Shown: positions 16,279 through 24,472, counted from the first letter of the stretch. The stretch: DNA of 64,000 bases from Bradyrhizobium erythrophlei (GCF_900129425.1 NZ_LT670817.1:3472001-3536000); one strand, 5' to 3'. Made by a program: numbers and translations. Notes: generated by a model from the sequence alone, not told the origin.

Positions 16279-17238
16279 TCAGGCGACGAGCGGGCTTTGG
16301 TCTTCGCCCTCGAACTCGAAGGAGGAGTCGTCGCTCTGGTCGATGTAGAAGCGCAGCTGTTCGAAGTTGATGCCGCCGGCTTCCAGCAGCTTCACGATCT
16401 TCCGGGGATGCCAGTAGACCAGGTCGTACGTGTCGCGCGGCTCGCGCTTGCTCTGCAGGAAGCTGAGCTGGCCGAGGCCGGTCTTCTTCGGCGCCGGAGG
16501 CATCAGCTTCGGATCGCGCTCGATGACGAACTTCGAGGCATCGATCTTGACCATGTGGTCACGCAGCTCGATCAGATGATCGACGTCGAGCTTCTCTTCC
16601 GGCTGGTGCTCGTGGTAGTAGCCGACCGAGATGTTCGAGCATTCCGGCACGATCTTCATGTATATCTTGGTGTCGGTCAGGACGCCGGTCGGATCAAGCT
16701 TGAAGCGCTCCGGGAGCTGGGCAGCCATGGAATTGCCGAACGCATCCGAGCAGCAGCGCGATCCCTGATGGGTGATGACCGAGCTTGTTCCCCTGCGATC
16801 GAAGGCGATGGCCGCCTTGATGTTGGCGAGGAAGTCCGGCTGCTTGGTTGCGATCCCGCGCGACCCGATGCAGCCGATCTCTTCGGCAGCATGGAACACG
16901 TAGAGACCCGGCACCTTGGCCTGGATCATTTCCATCATGATCCACACGCCGGCAGCGCAGTCAGCGCCAAGGCAGTTGGACCTGGACTTCGCCGGCAGGC
17001 GGATGAACTTGCCGTCGAACTCCACCTTCTGGTGGCCGTGCTTGGTGTGGACACTGTCGGTGTGCGACGACCACAGGATCGACGGGTTCTCGTCTCCGAC
17101 GACAAGGATGTGGTTGCCGAACTTGTCCTTCTTGACCCCGAGTGGAGTGAGGAAGCGTTCGATGAACGCAGCCTCCGTCTTCGAGCCAGCCGGCCGCCGG
17201 AACGAGAGCATTGCAGAGATGGTAGCGATGTCAGACAT
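16279..17238 (-). CDS. Zinc-dependent exopeptidase (M20/M28/M42 clan)
   Basis: Metal-binding motifs occur in order: SSHTDSVHT (His, Asp), LGADCAAGVW (bridging Asp), FHAAEEIGCIG (catalytic Glu and metal Glu), IAFDRRG (Asp) and VGYYHEHQPEE (His). 319 residues fit single-domain members. Such aminopeptidase-like genes are found next to rII-type genes in other phages, role unknown. No signal peptide, so cytoplasmic. Confidence 0.8.
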   Translation of the reverse strand: MSDIATISAMLSFRRPAGSKTEAAFIERFLTPLGVKKDKFGNHILVVGDENPSILWSSHTDSVHTKHGHQKVEFDGKFIRLPAKSRSNCLGADCAAGVWIMMEMIQAKVPGLYVFHAAEEIGCIGSRGIATKQPDFLANIKAAIAFDRRGTSSVITHQGSRCCSDAFGNSMAAQLPERFKLDPTGVLTDTKIYMKIVPECSNISVGYYHEHQPEEKLDVDHLIELRDHMVKIDASKFVIERDPKLMPPAPKKTGLGQLSFLQSKREPRDTYDLVYWHPRKIVKLLEAGGINFEQLRFYIDQSDDSSFEFEGEDQSPLVA

Positions 17239-17252
17239 TGTTGTGCTTTCTG

Positions 17253-18851
17253 TTAGGCGACACGGAGACGACGCACGGAGCCATCAACGCTCCGGACGTT
17301 CTCGTAGTGGGGCTCAGGGTCGATGGGGTTGAGCAGCATCTCGGGCTGCATCACCACCATGTCCCGTAGCGGGATGTTGTGGTTGTGCGTGGTGACGCTG
17401 ACGTTGACGTTGACGGGCTGCTGCACCGGGATGCGTTCGTCGATCCAGGCTTGCTCAAACTCGCGAGCGCGAAGCTCCAAGTCGCGAGGACGGACCTGCA
17501 TCATCATGCGAGCGAAGCTGTCGAACTCCTCACGCATGGCACGCTTATCGACCGCGCGTCCGTACCAGTCGTAGTCCTCATTTGCCTTCCGCCGCTCCTG
17601 CTGAGCCTTGTAGCTGCGGCTGACGCGCTTGCCCTCGTACTCGACCAGGTCCTTCTTGCGGACGTTAAGGCCGCTGCCCTCACAGACCGCGCCATTAGCG
17701 TCGAACCACTCCTGGCAAACGGAGTCGCCGTCGTGCAGACGGACGCGATGCTCCATCGTCCAGACTTCGCCAGTCTCTCGACAGTTGAACGCATAGGAGT
17801 CGACCGCTCGACGGCTCCAGCGTTCATTGGCGCCCTTGACGAACTGGAAGGTGTACTTCTCGTAGTACCCCAGCAACTTCGGACACCAGCTGTTGATGTG
17901 GGAATATCCCACCGTCGAGCCGCTGTAGGCGAAGTCAGGGTGGGTCTCCGAACTCCCGGCCGGCGTCTCTTCGACGCTGATCCAGACGTCACCGCCATCG
18001 ACGACGAGACCGATGTCGTCGAAGTAGGGCAGCACGGTGTACCTGCCGTCGCTGTAGAGCACCTTCATCAGGCGAGCGCCGACCAAGTGTGCTCCGTTGC
18101 CGTCAGCGTCGTGACGTTCGCGCTCGGTGGTGTATCCCTCGTCTTCCAGCTGCTTCTGCATGCGCTGGACGTCGCCGTAGATGCGGCCATAGAGTTTCTT
18201 CTCCGGCCAGATCAGGCAGCGCGACTGGATGCGGCCCTTGTTGTTGACCGTGTAGGCCAGCACCAGATCTCCAGCGCCATAGACCGCAGTCGGCCAGCAG
18301 GGCAGCTTCTCGAACTCACAGGCGTGCGAGCCGTCCATGCAGGACGACGGTCCTTCCATGTAGACCTTCGTGATTTCCTCTGGCGTCCTGGCGTAGAGCA
18401 GCTCGCCGGACGGGTCGACCAGGGCGATCAGCTTGCGCCGCCGCGCATCGTCCATCTTCTCTTCGGTCTCATAGAACCGGCCGATGTAGCGGCCGGGCGT
18501 GAGAACCGTGACACGGTCGATGACGCCCAGCTCATCGTTTTCGGTGAAGCAGATCATGCCGGGACGCTTGACCGGATCGAGGTGAGCGAAGTGATCCTTG
18601 ATCGGCGGAAGATCCCAGGCGGCGGGCAGCTTGATGAGTGTGCCATCGGTCAGTCTCGTGGCCTGACGCTCGCGCCAGTCACCGGCCTGACTCATGCGGC
18701 GAGGCTGAACCTTGTAGCCAAGCTGGTCGCTCAGCGTCTTGGCTACCTTCGCGGCCTCGCTACCCTTGTCGTAGGGGCCGTAATCTGGGATCGGCACGTC
18801 GACCATTTGGCCGGCATCGTCCGGCTGAAGACGCACTAGGAAGAAGGACAT
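17253..18851 (-). CDS. Large hypothetical phage protein, 532 aa
   Basis: No recognised domain. It contains several Cys residues in the middle (GPSSCMDGSHACEFEKLPCW) and many beta-type stretches around residues 90-330, then a helical, Arg/Glu-rich C-terminus (RKANEDYDWYGRAVDKRAM). It follows the exopeptidase gene with a 14-bp gap and is probably cotranscribed with it and the RII-like genes. A palindromic site is 23 bp upstream of the start. Confidence 0.7.
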   Translation of the reverse strand: MSFFLVRLQPDDAGQMVDVPIPDYGPYDKGSEAAKVAKTLSDQLGYKVQPRRMSQAGDWRERQATRLTDGTLIKLPAAWDLPPIKDHFAHLDPVKRPGMICFTENDELGVIDRVTVLTPGRYIGRFYETEEKMDDARRRKLIALVDPSGELLYARTPEEITKVYMEGPSSCMDGSHACEFEKLPCWPTAVYGAGDLVLAYTVNNKGRIQSRCLIWPEKKLYGRIYGDVQRMQKQLEDEGYTTERERHDADGNGAHLVGARLMKVLYSDGRYTVLPYFDDIGLVVDGGDVWISVEETPAGSSETHPDFAYSGSTVGYSHINSWCPKLLGYYEKYTFQFVKGANERWSRRAVDSYAFNCRETGEVWTMEHRVRLHDGDSVCQEWFDANGAVCEGSGLNVRKKDLVEYEGKRVSRSYKAQQERRKANEDYDWYGRAVDKRAMREEFDSFARMMMQVRPRDLELRAREFEQAWIDERIPVQQPVNVNVSVTTHNHNIPLRDMVVMQPEMLLNPIDPEPHYENVRSVDGSVRRLRVA

Positions 18852-18874
18852 TCAGTTCTCCAGTTTTGCATCGA

Positions 18875-18890
18875 TTAGCATTCAAGCAAA
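18875..18890 (-). promoter_or_regulatory. 16-bp palindromic site upstream of the 532-aa gene
   Basis: Minus-strand TTTGCTTGAATGCTAA, one mismatch to the consensus. A second, exact copy is at 18972-18987. Confidence 0.55.
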
Positions 18891-18971
18891 CGCACAGACG
18901 CACGTGTGCTACGTGGCACATAGAAAGGGCCAGCGCGTGCCGGCCCTTCCTTATGTGTCTCGATTGAGGCA

Positions 18972-18987
18972 TTTGCATTCAAGCAAA
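18972..18987 (-). promoter_or_regulatory. 16-bp palindromic site at the end of a micro-peptide gene
   Basis: Minus-strand TTTGCTTGAATGCAAA. Its TTTGCTTGA supplies the last two codons and the stop (Phe-Ala-stop) of the micro-peptide gene 18979-19083; the same arrangement recurs at 21197-21212. Confidence 0.6.
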
Positions 18988-19083
18988 CGAGCGGGCAAAG
19001 GTAAAGCCCGTTGGGTTAGGTCTATCGCGCGAATTGAAAAGTCGGAACCAGATGACGGTTCCGCAGCAATTGAGAACGATCAT
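18979..19083 (-). CDS. Micro-peptide copy 1 (34 aa), tandem paralogue
   Basis: Reads MIVLNCCGTVIWFRLFNSRD then RPNPTGFTFARSFA. A GAGAG lies 8 bases before the ATG. It is a paralogue of the peptide at 19122-19205: the first 22 codons align, most silent third positions differ, and MIVLNCCG, W, R, FNSRDRP are kept, which argues for selection on protein. Hydrophobic N-terminus with two Cys; could be a membrane-active toxin-like peptide or a regulator. Function unknown. Confidence 0.5.
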   Translation of the reverse strand: MIVLNCCGTVIWFRLFNSRDRPNPTGFTFARSFA

Positions 19084-19121
19084 ATGTACTCTCTCGTTGA
19101 AATGAAATGTCCCGCGGAGCG

Positions 19122-19205
19122 TTAGCTCACAATTGAGCCAGGTCTGTCGCGAGAGTTGAACATGCGGAGCCAGGTAATGACCCCGCAGCAGTTGAGAACA
19201 ATCAT
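19122..19205 (-). CDS. Micro-peptide copy 2 (27 aa), tandem paralogue
   Basis: Reads MIVLNCCGVITWLRMFNSRD then RPGSIVS. AAGG is 9-12 bases before the ATG. It precedes copy 1 in the same direction with a 38-bp gap. Its DNA also folds as a hairpin around GCGGAG/CCCCGC, and the equivalent hairpin in copy 1 is perfect over 7 bp, so an RNA-level role cannot be excluded. Confidence 0.5.
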   Translation of the reverse strand: MIVLNCCGVITWLRMFNSRDRPGSIVS

Positions 19206-19334
19206 TTCTGACGCCTTTATTTTTATTGTTGTTCCCCGCAGATCTGTGGGTGTGATGGTTCAAGGCAGCTCGTTCCTAGAGTTTTTGTAGCTATTGTCAG
19301 TCACCGACTGTGAGCTTCCAGACGGCTTAATTTT

Positions 19335-19526
19335 TCAGTCCTCCTTATCAACGTAATCGATGATGAACGATGCGAGCCCGTCAGCATGGGCCGCATCGCA
19401 CACCTCGTAGATGTCCTTGTACCGGCCGTGCCAGCGTTTGCCTGGCCATTTGGCGCGGAGCGTATCGTCATTAAGCCTGGCGTAGAGCACAGGCTTCTCG
19501 ACTTGATCTTCAGAGTCCTCGGACAC
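19335..19526 (-). CDS. Small hypothetical protein, 63 aa
   Basis: I choose the GTG at 19526 (MSEDSEDQVEKPVLYARLND). Acidic start, then a basic Trp-rich patch (KWPGKRWHGRYKDIYEVC). No family recognised. Overlaps the end of the coding-like stretch upstream by 17 bases. Confidence 0.5.
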   Translation of the reverse strand: MSEDSEDQVEKPVLYARLNDDTLRAKWPGKRWHGRYKDIYEVCDAAHADGLASFIIDYVDKED

Positions 19527-19674
19527 GGTCGACCCCAAACATCCTGATCTGCTCGCGGAGCTGAGCCGCGACGATCATTTCTTCCATCGCTGTCGTTTCG
19601 TCGATCAGCGGGACCTCGTCAGTTCGACGGGGAAATTTGCGGGTTCGTGGTTGCCTGGTTAGATCCTTGGTGAT
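19510..19674 (-). CDS. Coding-like small frame with unclear start
   Basis: The frame reads ITKDLTRQPRTRKFPRRTDE and then a helix (EEMIVAAQLREQIRMFGVD) before TGA at 19510. It follows the stop of the Myb-like gene by a few bases but has no ATG, GTG or TTG near its beginning; the first ATG is internal. Either a rare start is used or only the C-terminal half is translated. Confidence 0.35.
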   Translation of the reverse strand: MTKDLTRQPRTRKFPRRTDEVPLIDETTAMEEMIVAAQLREQIRMFGVDRVRGL

Positions 19675-19678
19675 GCGA

Positions 19679-20068
19679 TCAGCGCGCCCAGAAGCGATCG
19701 CTGACCGGTGGTTTCGGTTGAATGTGCTTGGTGTACTTGCCCTTCGGAGTTTTCGGCGGACTCTGGTAGGGCCAGCCCAGCTCCTTACGCTTCATGGTGA
19801 TCACCTTCCGAGCCCGGCCCGGAAGCAGCGGGACCAGCTCGGCAGATGACTTGTCCGTGTTGGTGCGCAGCACTTCCAGCTCGTTGTAGAGCCAGCACTT
19901 GCGCAACTTTGCCTTCAGCCGCTTGTGGTGGACGGCCTTCTCAGTCCGGCCAGGAAGCAGCGGCAGCAGCTTCTTGACCGATAGCGTCCGGTTGTTGCGC
20001 AGGACGTTCAGCTCGGCCTCGGTCCATCCGGGCCGCCAAGTGCGGTTTGCCGTGCTATCGTATTTCAC
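19679..20068 (-). CDS. Myb/SANT-like tandem DNA-binding protein
   Basis: GTG start at 20068 overlaps the stop of the preceding small gene. Two related helical repeats are visible: TEAELNVLRNNRTLSVKKLL with LPGRTEKAVHHKR, and NELEVLRTNTDKSSAELVPL with LPGRARKVITMKR. This is the pattern of tandem Myb/SANT-like helix-turn-helix units found in some phage proteins. The basic, Pro/Lys-rich tail may add DNA contacts. Possible transcription or DNA-architecture role. Confidence 0.6.
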   Translation of the reverse strand: MKYDSTANRTWRPGWTEAELNVLRNNRTLSVKKLLPLLPGRTEKAVHHKRLKAKLRKCWLYNELEVLRTNTDKSSAELVPLLPGRARKVITMKRKELGWPYQSPPKTPKGKYTKHIQPKPPVSDRFWAR

Positions 20069-20226
20069 GCGAATGCTCGCTTGCTGGTTACGACGAACAG
20101 CCGTTCGCTGCGCCGCATCCGGCCACGTCGCGACTTGGAGAATGGTTCGGGGTGACGCTTCCAGGTATGGCTCTCCAACAGGAAGCGGAATGCTGCGCCG
20201 ATGGCGCGCTGGGCTGGCTTCGTCAT
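20065..20226 (-). CDS. Small basic hypothetical protein, 53 aa
   Basis: ATG at 20226 preceded by GAGG. Reads MTKPAQRAIGAAFRFLLES and ends in an Arg/Lys-rich region (KSRRGRMRRSERLF). It overlaps the GTG of the Myb-like gene as GTGA. The high basic charge suggests nucleic-acid contact. Confidence 0.5.
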   Translation of the reverse strand: MTKPAQRAIGAAFRFLLESHTWKRHPEPFSKSRRGRMRRSERLFVVTSKRAFA

Positions 20227-20238
20227 GGGTGCCTCGTG

Positions 20239-20271
20239 AAGGAAAGGCCCGCCCTCCGTAGAGAGCGGGCC
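20239..20271 (-). terminator. Terminator-like hairpin after the 273-aa gene
   Basis: GGCCCGC at 20246-20252 pairs with GCGGGCC at 20265-20271, followed on the minus strand by TTTCCTT. Lies between the 273-aa gene and the 53-aa gene. Confidence 0.6.
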
Positions 20272-20278
20272 GTGGTTG

Positions 20279-21100
20279 TCAGTAGAAGCGGATGTTGCTG
20301 TTCAGCGCCCAATAGGGAGCGGTACCGTCATCCGCCTGCACGAGCAGGGCCTTCCAGGGCTTGGTCGTGCGGGTCTTCAGCACGTTGACCTGGCGCTCGC
20401 CGTAGTTCCGGCGGTAAGCGCGGACCTTGTCGCCGGGCTTCACGACCCGGCCGTTTACGGTGACCGCACCCTCCGGCAGTGCCTCGGCCACGGTCTCGGT
20501 GATCTCGTCTTCCTCTTCAGACTCGGAGACGTGGTCGATCACTTGCGCCTGAGCAGGGATCGTGATCGGGACGATCGCGTGGAAGTCATTGTCGTCGCCG
20601 TGCTGCTCGATGGCAGCGTCCTCGCTGGCGAATAGGTCATCGTAGACGCCGAAGTCGCGTCCCGACCTGTAGATCACCAGAAAGCGGGTCAGATCGCCGG
20701 TCTGGGCGTTCGCCACCCGCAGATCGCCGTCGAAGTCGTCGCCGTCCGTGTCGAACTGTGTGACAAGCTCGTCGCCGTCCGTGTTGGTCGAGACGACCAC
20801 GACCGGATAGGCGTTCCCATCGAGCACGGCCAGGACGCGAGCGTTCGTGTGAACGACCGAGTCATCGTGCCGATCGAACACCTCGATCGCCTTGTTGAAG
20901 TCGACCGCGCCAACCGGATAGTTGGTCGCGGGAACGGCCGGGGGTTGCTCGATCGACAGCATCGTGTCAGCCGCGGCGACTGCCTCGGCCGAGGTCGCAA
21001 CCTCGCCCTGAGTCGCCAGCATCTCAGCGGCACCGCCAAGATACGCGGATGCACCGGCTTCGATTACCACTCCGCCGGTCTGTCCCATCGTCGGATCCAT
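20279..21100 (-). CDS. Hypothetical phage protein, 273 aa
   Basis: The start MDPTMGQTGGVVIEAGASAY at 21100 follows a good AAGGAG site. The N-terminal 50 residues are Ala-rich; the centre has beta-type stretches with many Asp (STNTDGDELVTQFDTDGDDF); the C-terminus contains a conserved-looking KVRAYRRNYGERQV and KPWKALLVQADDG. Not recognised. Flanked by hairpins on both sides, so it may be a single-gene transcript driven from the palindrome region at 21197. Confidence 0.65.
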   Translation of the reverse strand: MDPTMGQTGGVVIEAGASAYLGGAAEMLATQGEVATSAEAVAAADTMLSIEQPPAVPATNYPVGAVDFNKAIEVFDRHDDSVVHTNARVLAVLDGNAYPVVVVSTNTDGDELVTQFDTDGDDFDGDLRVANAQTGDLTRFLVIYRSGRDFGVYDDLFASEDAAIEQHGDDNDFHAIVPITIPAQAQVIDHVSESEEEDEITETVAEALPEGAVTVNGRVVKPGDKVRAYRRNYGERQVNVLKTRTTKPWKALLVQADDGTAPYWALNSNIRFY

Positions 21101-21140
21101 GTAGTTCTCTCCTTTTGTGGTTGCGTGCCGAGTTAAATCC

Positions 21141-21181
21141 CACCCCCGTTGAGGGGCGGCGCGCGGGTTACAACGGGGGTG
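21141..21181. terminator. Long perfect hairpin upstream of the 273-aa gene
   Basis: CACCCCCGTTG at 21141-21151 pairs perfectly with CAACGGGGGTG at 21171-21181. The T tract after it is poor, so it could be a terminator for the 137-aa gene upstream or an mRNA 5' structure. Confidence 0.5.
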
Positions 21182-21196
21182 TTGGTTTGCTGTCCG

Positions 21197-21212
21197 TTTG
21201 CCTTCAAGCAAA
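21197..21212 (-). promoter_or_regulatory. 16-bp palindromic site at the end of the 137-aa gene
   Basis: Minus-strand TTTGCTTGAAGGCAAA, one mismatch. It again encodes Phe-Ala-stop of the upstream gene and lies 97 bp before the start of the 273-aa gene. Confidence 0.55.
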
Positions 21213-21617
21213 CGGCCAGACAGAATAAGGGCCGAAGGTTCCGTGGAAGGACACGTCGCAGAGCTTGCCTTCCTCGTCCTCGATCAGGTTCTCGTCTTCC
21301 GGATGGACGTCATAGTCCATCAGCTTCACGACCACGCCGCGAGGCACTCGCGAGATGGTCGCCATGCCGCTTCGAAGCAGCACGATCACCATGCTGTCGG
21401 GCGTCGGCGAGTTGATGATGTCCCAGGGCGATTCCTCGTCGTTGCCTCGGAACGACTTGGGATACCGGCCATCTTCCTCGCGATAGCCGAGACGCTCGAT
21501 GCCATCGAACGAGACTGCGAAGAGCAGGGGACCGCAGTCCCCATTGTAGAACCCCTTGCCGATCAGGCGGACAGGGCGACCCTCGCGGGTCTGCATCGGC
21601 TTGCTGAAATCAAGCAT
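21204..21617 (-). CDS. Hypothetical phage protein, 137 aa
   Basis: Start MLDFSKPMQTREGRPVRLIG at 21617, overlapping the previous gene by 8 bases. The sequence resembles small beta-sandwich proteins common in early regions of proteobacterial phages (TREGRPVRLIGKGFYNGD, then CGPLLFAVSFDG near the middle). Acidic C-terminal part. No function assigned. Confidence 0.65.
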   Translation of the reverse strand: MLDFSKPMQTREGRPVRLIGKGFYNGDCGPLLFAVSFDGIERLGYREEDGRYPKSFRGNDEESPWDIINSPTPDSMVIVLLRSGMATISRVPRGVVVKLMDYDVHPEDENLIEDEEGKLCDVSFHGTFGPYSVWPFA

Positions 21618-22089
21618 CTTCGCGGACCTCAAGGTTGCGCAGACCGCAGACGCTCGGCCAATCGGGATCGCCGGTCTGCAGGAAGTTGTCGATCGCGGCC
21701 ATCGCATAGGCCGGCGGGATCAGTTCGTAGGGGAAATCCCAGGCCTGGCCGTTATCGTCGTGAAGGTCGCACCGGTTGACGTCGGTGAAGGGAAAGAACA
21801 GCGGGTAGAGCGGCCGGCTGCGCTCCTGCTGGACGTAATGCGATGCCTTTGTGGAAGTCGTGGTGCGGTCGCGGGTCATGATCAGGAACATCCAGCCGCC
21901 GATGCAGCAGGTGGTGCCGCACTCATCCTGGTCGACGATGACGTTCATGTTGAAGCCGTTCTGCTGCTTCGGACTGTCGCCGTCGTCGAAGGCCAGCTTG
22001 TTGTTGGCGAACAGTTCTCGGACCTCGATCGCTGCGAGGTACTCACCCTCAGTGATGCCGAGGGCCTTGTGTGAAAGTCTGTCGGGCAT
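21610..22089 (-). CDS. Hypothetical phage protein, 159 aa
   Basis: Start MPDRLSHKALGITEGEYLAA at 22089 with AAGGAG upstream. Contains QDECGTTCCIGGWMF, a cysteine-rich loop also seen in unnamed phage and bacterial proteins, and a C-terminal helix (YAMAAIDNFLQTGDPDW). Divergent from the plus-strand gene at 22174 across a palindromic site. Confidence 0.65.
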   Translation of the reverse strand: MPDRLSHKALGITEGEYLAAIEVRELFANNKLAFDDGDSPKQQNGFNMNVIVDQDECGTTCCIGGWMFLIMTRDRTTTSTKASHYVQQERSRPLYPLFFPFTDVNRCDLHDDNGQAWDFPYELIPPAYAMAAIDNFLQTGDPDWPSVCGLRNLEVREDA

Positions 22090-22146
22090 GTGATGCTCTC
22101 CTTGGTCAAGGGAATAATTTGCATTTGCTCGAACTGCAAGACAAAA

Positions 22147-22162
22147 TTTGCATTCAAGCAAA
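22147..22162. promoter_or_regulatory. 16-bp palindromic site between divergent genes
   Basis: Minus-strand TTTGCTTGAATGCAAA, exact consensus, with extra half-sites at 22117-22126. Sits between the minus-strand 159-aa gene and the plus-strand gene starting at 22174. Confidence 0.6.
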
Positions 22163-22173
22163 GATCGTGATAT

Positions 22174-22632
22174 GTGCCTGCCCCCATGGGGAAATCTGAA
22201 ATGGTGTGCGGCCTGCCCTGGCTTTCGTCGAAGCCGGAGAAGACCATCTTTGCCGAGCTGCAGTTCGACGCCGTCTATGCGGTCGGGCCGAGCGGCGGTC
22301 GCCCGCTGCGCCTGGCTTGCTCACATGAGCCGTTCAGACGGATCAAGGTGATCCAGCTTGGCTACTGGAACGAGTTGCAGCTCCACCACATCGTATGGAC
22401 TGCCGGGGAACTCTTCGCCAACCGCATCTTCAGTGAGGTGGCTGGCTTCTTCGACAAGGCGAAGCGCAGGCTGACCGGCGACTGGTTCGACGTTACGCCG
22501 GATTTCGCGGTGCAAGCCATACGCCTCGCCTCGGACAAGAGCGGTGTCCCCATCCTCTCGCATGGTGAGATGCTGGAGAAGGTGAGGGCAGTCAGGAAGA
22601 AGAAGATCGAGGACGCGATCCGGGCTTCCTGA
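22174..22632 (+). CDS. Hypothetical phage protein, 152 aa
   Basis: GTG start at 22174 or ATG at 22186. Reads MVCGLPWLSSKPEKTIFAEL after the first residues and ends in a basic helix (EKVRAVRKKKIEDAIRAS). No family recognised. It is the only plus-strand gene between 6 and 25 kb in the phage part and is followed directly by host-like DNA. Confidence 0.55.
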   Translation: MPAPMGKSEMVCGLPWLSSKPEKTIFAELQFDAVYAVGPSGGRPLRLACSHEPFRRIKVIQLGYWNELQLHHIVWTAGELFANRIFSEVAGFFDKAKRRLTGDWFDVTPDFAVQAIRLASDKSGVPILSHGEMLEKVRAVRKKKIEDAIRAS

Positions 22633-22762
22633 TCGGAGCCGATATCTTGACCTCCGCTTTCGGCGCATAGGGGACATGGCCGGACTTGCTGCTGGCCCGA
22701 CCCGGTCGCGAATGACCCAACCAGACATTCATGTGCTAACCGGCCGTCTAGTGGGCAGATGA

Positions 22763-24472
22763 TCAGGACGATCGAGGTGGAAGTGGCAACAAGTCAGAGG
22801 CCGTATCCTGCCCGGTGCCAACATCGCTGTCTTTCAACCGGTTCGGATGTAGCTCGCCCGCAGCCTCAAGTGCGGGATATGCGACTGAGCAGATGTGCGA
22901 GTGGATACGTTTGAGATCGCGCAAAACATCGAGATGGAGGGAACTCGTCTCTATGCTTTCGGGCCGCGCGTCACGCAGCCGGGCCAAATGGCTTTCCGCG
23001 TAGCCGAGTTCGGCGACACGCAGCTGAGTCTTTTCCGCGATCAGCGAGCGAGCGATACGCACGTCCTCGTTGATGAAAACACTAAAGGCAAGTTTCAGGT
23101 TCTCAATAATGCGCTGGTGAAACATCGCGAGTTCCGTCGCTCCCTCCTTCGAGAACTCGTATTTGTGCTTGATCTTCTTGCTGGCCAACTCCATCAAATT
23201 CTTGTCGATGATGTCGCCTATATGTTCGAGGTTGATGGCGAAAGCGATTATCTCCATGGCGCGTTGGCCATCCCGATCATCAAGGCTTTCGCGAGTCACT
23301 TTGGTGACGTAGAGTTTTATCGCTTCGTCCAATCTATCGACGATGTTGTCCATGCGCGAGACTTCGGCCACGAGCTTGCGGTCGTTGCTCATCAGTGCCG
23401 TCATCGCCTGTCGCAGCATGCGCTCGACGACATCACCCATGTGCAGTGTCTCGCGGGCGGCGCAGGCTAGCGCCACGGACGGCATGTGGATCGCCGTCTC
23501 ATCCAGGTAGAGGGGTGCGGATGGATCGGCCGCCTTTGGCGGGTCGGGCAGCAGCCGCGTCAACAGGGATGCAAGGCCGTCCAACAGGAAGACGAAGGCC
23601 AGCGCCAGGACCACGTTGAAGGCCATGTGGAAATCGGCGGCCATCCGGGCGCCATTGGGATCAAGTCGCGCAAAGAGGTCTGCGATCGGCTGAATGAAGG
23701 GCAAGACAAACGCGACGCCGGCAGCGCGATTGATCAGGTTCCCGATCGGCAGGCGACGGCTTGCCGGGTTAGCAGAACTGCCACCTTCCAGCAGTGGATT
23801 GATCGCGCTGCCAAGATTAGCGCCGAGGACGAGCGCGAGGGCCGCGACCGGACTCACGAACTGCGAATAGGCGAGCGACATGACGAGCAACACCACCGCA
23901 GCGCTGGAATGGGCCGCCCAGGTGAGCGCAGCGGCGATCAGGACGCACAAAACGGGCGCGCCTGTGATCGTGGCAAGAAGCGCTCGTACACCTGGAGCAT
24001 TCTCGGCTGGGGCGAGCGTATCCAACAGAATATGGAGAGACAGCAGCATAAGGCCAAGGCCGATCGCCACGCGGCCTAGGTCGCGGGCCAGCCTGCGGCC
24101 GCCGAAGTTGAATGCCAACAGGCCCACCAAAAACAGGACGGGTGCGACCGCCGAGATGTCGAACGAGAGGGCTTGCACGATTAATGTTGTGCCGATGTTG
24201 GCGCCGAGCATGACGGCCAGAGCCGGGACAAGATCGATGAGGCCACGCGCAGCGAAGGACGTCATCAGCAGGCCGGTCGCCGTGCTGCTCTGTAGGAGCG
24301 CAGTAACGCCGATCCCGGCCAGCAGCGCCAGAAATCGGTTCCGCAGCGCCCTGCCCAGCACCTGCCGCAATTCGGAGCCGAACGCGCGCATGATCCCGCT
24401 ACGGACCATGTGCAGGCCCCACAGGAGCAAGGCAACACCGCCCATCAAGTCAAGAAGAACAATGCTTCCCAT
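22763..24472 (-). CDS. Na+/phosphate cotransporter family protein with PhoU-like tail
   Basis: 569 residues. Two inverted membrane repeats carry the family QSS-type motifs (ALLQSSTATGLLM near residue 60 and AAHSSAAVVLLV near 185). After about residue 330 a cytoplasmic helical PhoU-like domain follows (DVVERMLRQAMTALMSNDRK, EVSRMDNIVDRLDEAIK). Bacterial members move phosphate with sodium across the inner membrane. It lies in a host-like segment between phage modules, so it may be a host gene caught in the prophage or an auxiliary metabolic gene. Confidence 0.9.
   Translation of the reverse strand: MGSIVLLDLMGGVALLLWGLHMVRSGIMRAFGSELRQVLGRALRNRFLALLAGIGVTALLQSSTATGLLMTSFAARGLIDLVPALAVMLGANIGTTLIVQALSFDISAVAPVLFLVGLLAFNFGGRRLARDLGRVAIGLGLMLLSLHILLDTLAPAENAPGVRALLATITGAPVLCVLIAAALTWAAHSSAAVVLLVMSLAYSQFVSPVAALALVLGANLGSAINPLLEGGSSANPASRRLPIGNLINRAAGVAFVLPFIQPIADLFARLDPNGARMAADFHMAFNVVLALAFVFLLDGLASLLTRLLPDPPKAADPSAPLYLDETAIHMPSVALACAARETLHMGDVVERMLRQAMTALMSNDRKLVAEVSRMDNIVDRLDEAIKLYVTKVTRESLDDRDGQRAMEIIAFAINLEHIGDIIDKNLMELASKKIKHKYEFSKEGATELAMFHQRIIENLKLAFSVFINEDVRIARSLIAEKTQLRVAELGYAESHLARLRDARPESIETSSLHLDVLRDLKRIHSHICSVAYPALEAAGELHPNRLKDSDVGTGQDTASDLLPLPPRSS

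Noticed and set aside
14096..18839. Very long plus-strand frames opposite the RIIA-like, peptidase and 532-aa genes
   Set aside because: High-GC third positions keep the opposite strand open. The minus-strand frames carry real domain motifs.
19019..19205. Two hairpin-forming direct repeats taken at first as a small noncoding RNA pair
   Set aside because: On the minus strand both encode nearly the same peptide, with mostly silent changes, so coding is the better explanation. An RNA role is kept only as an alternative.
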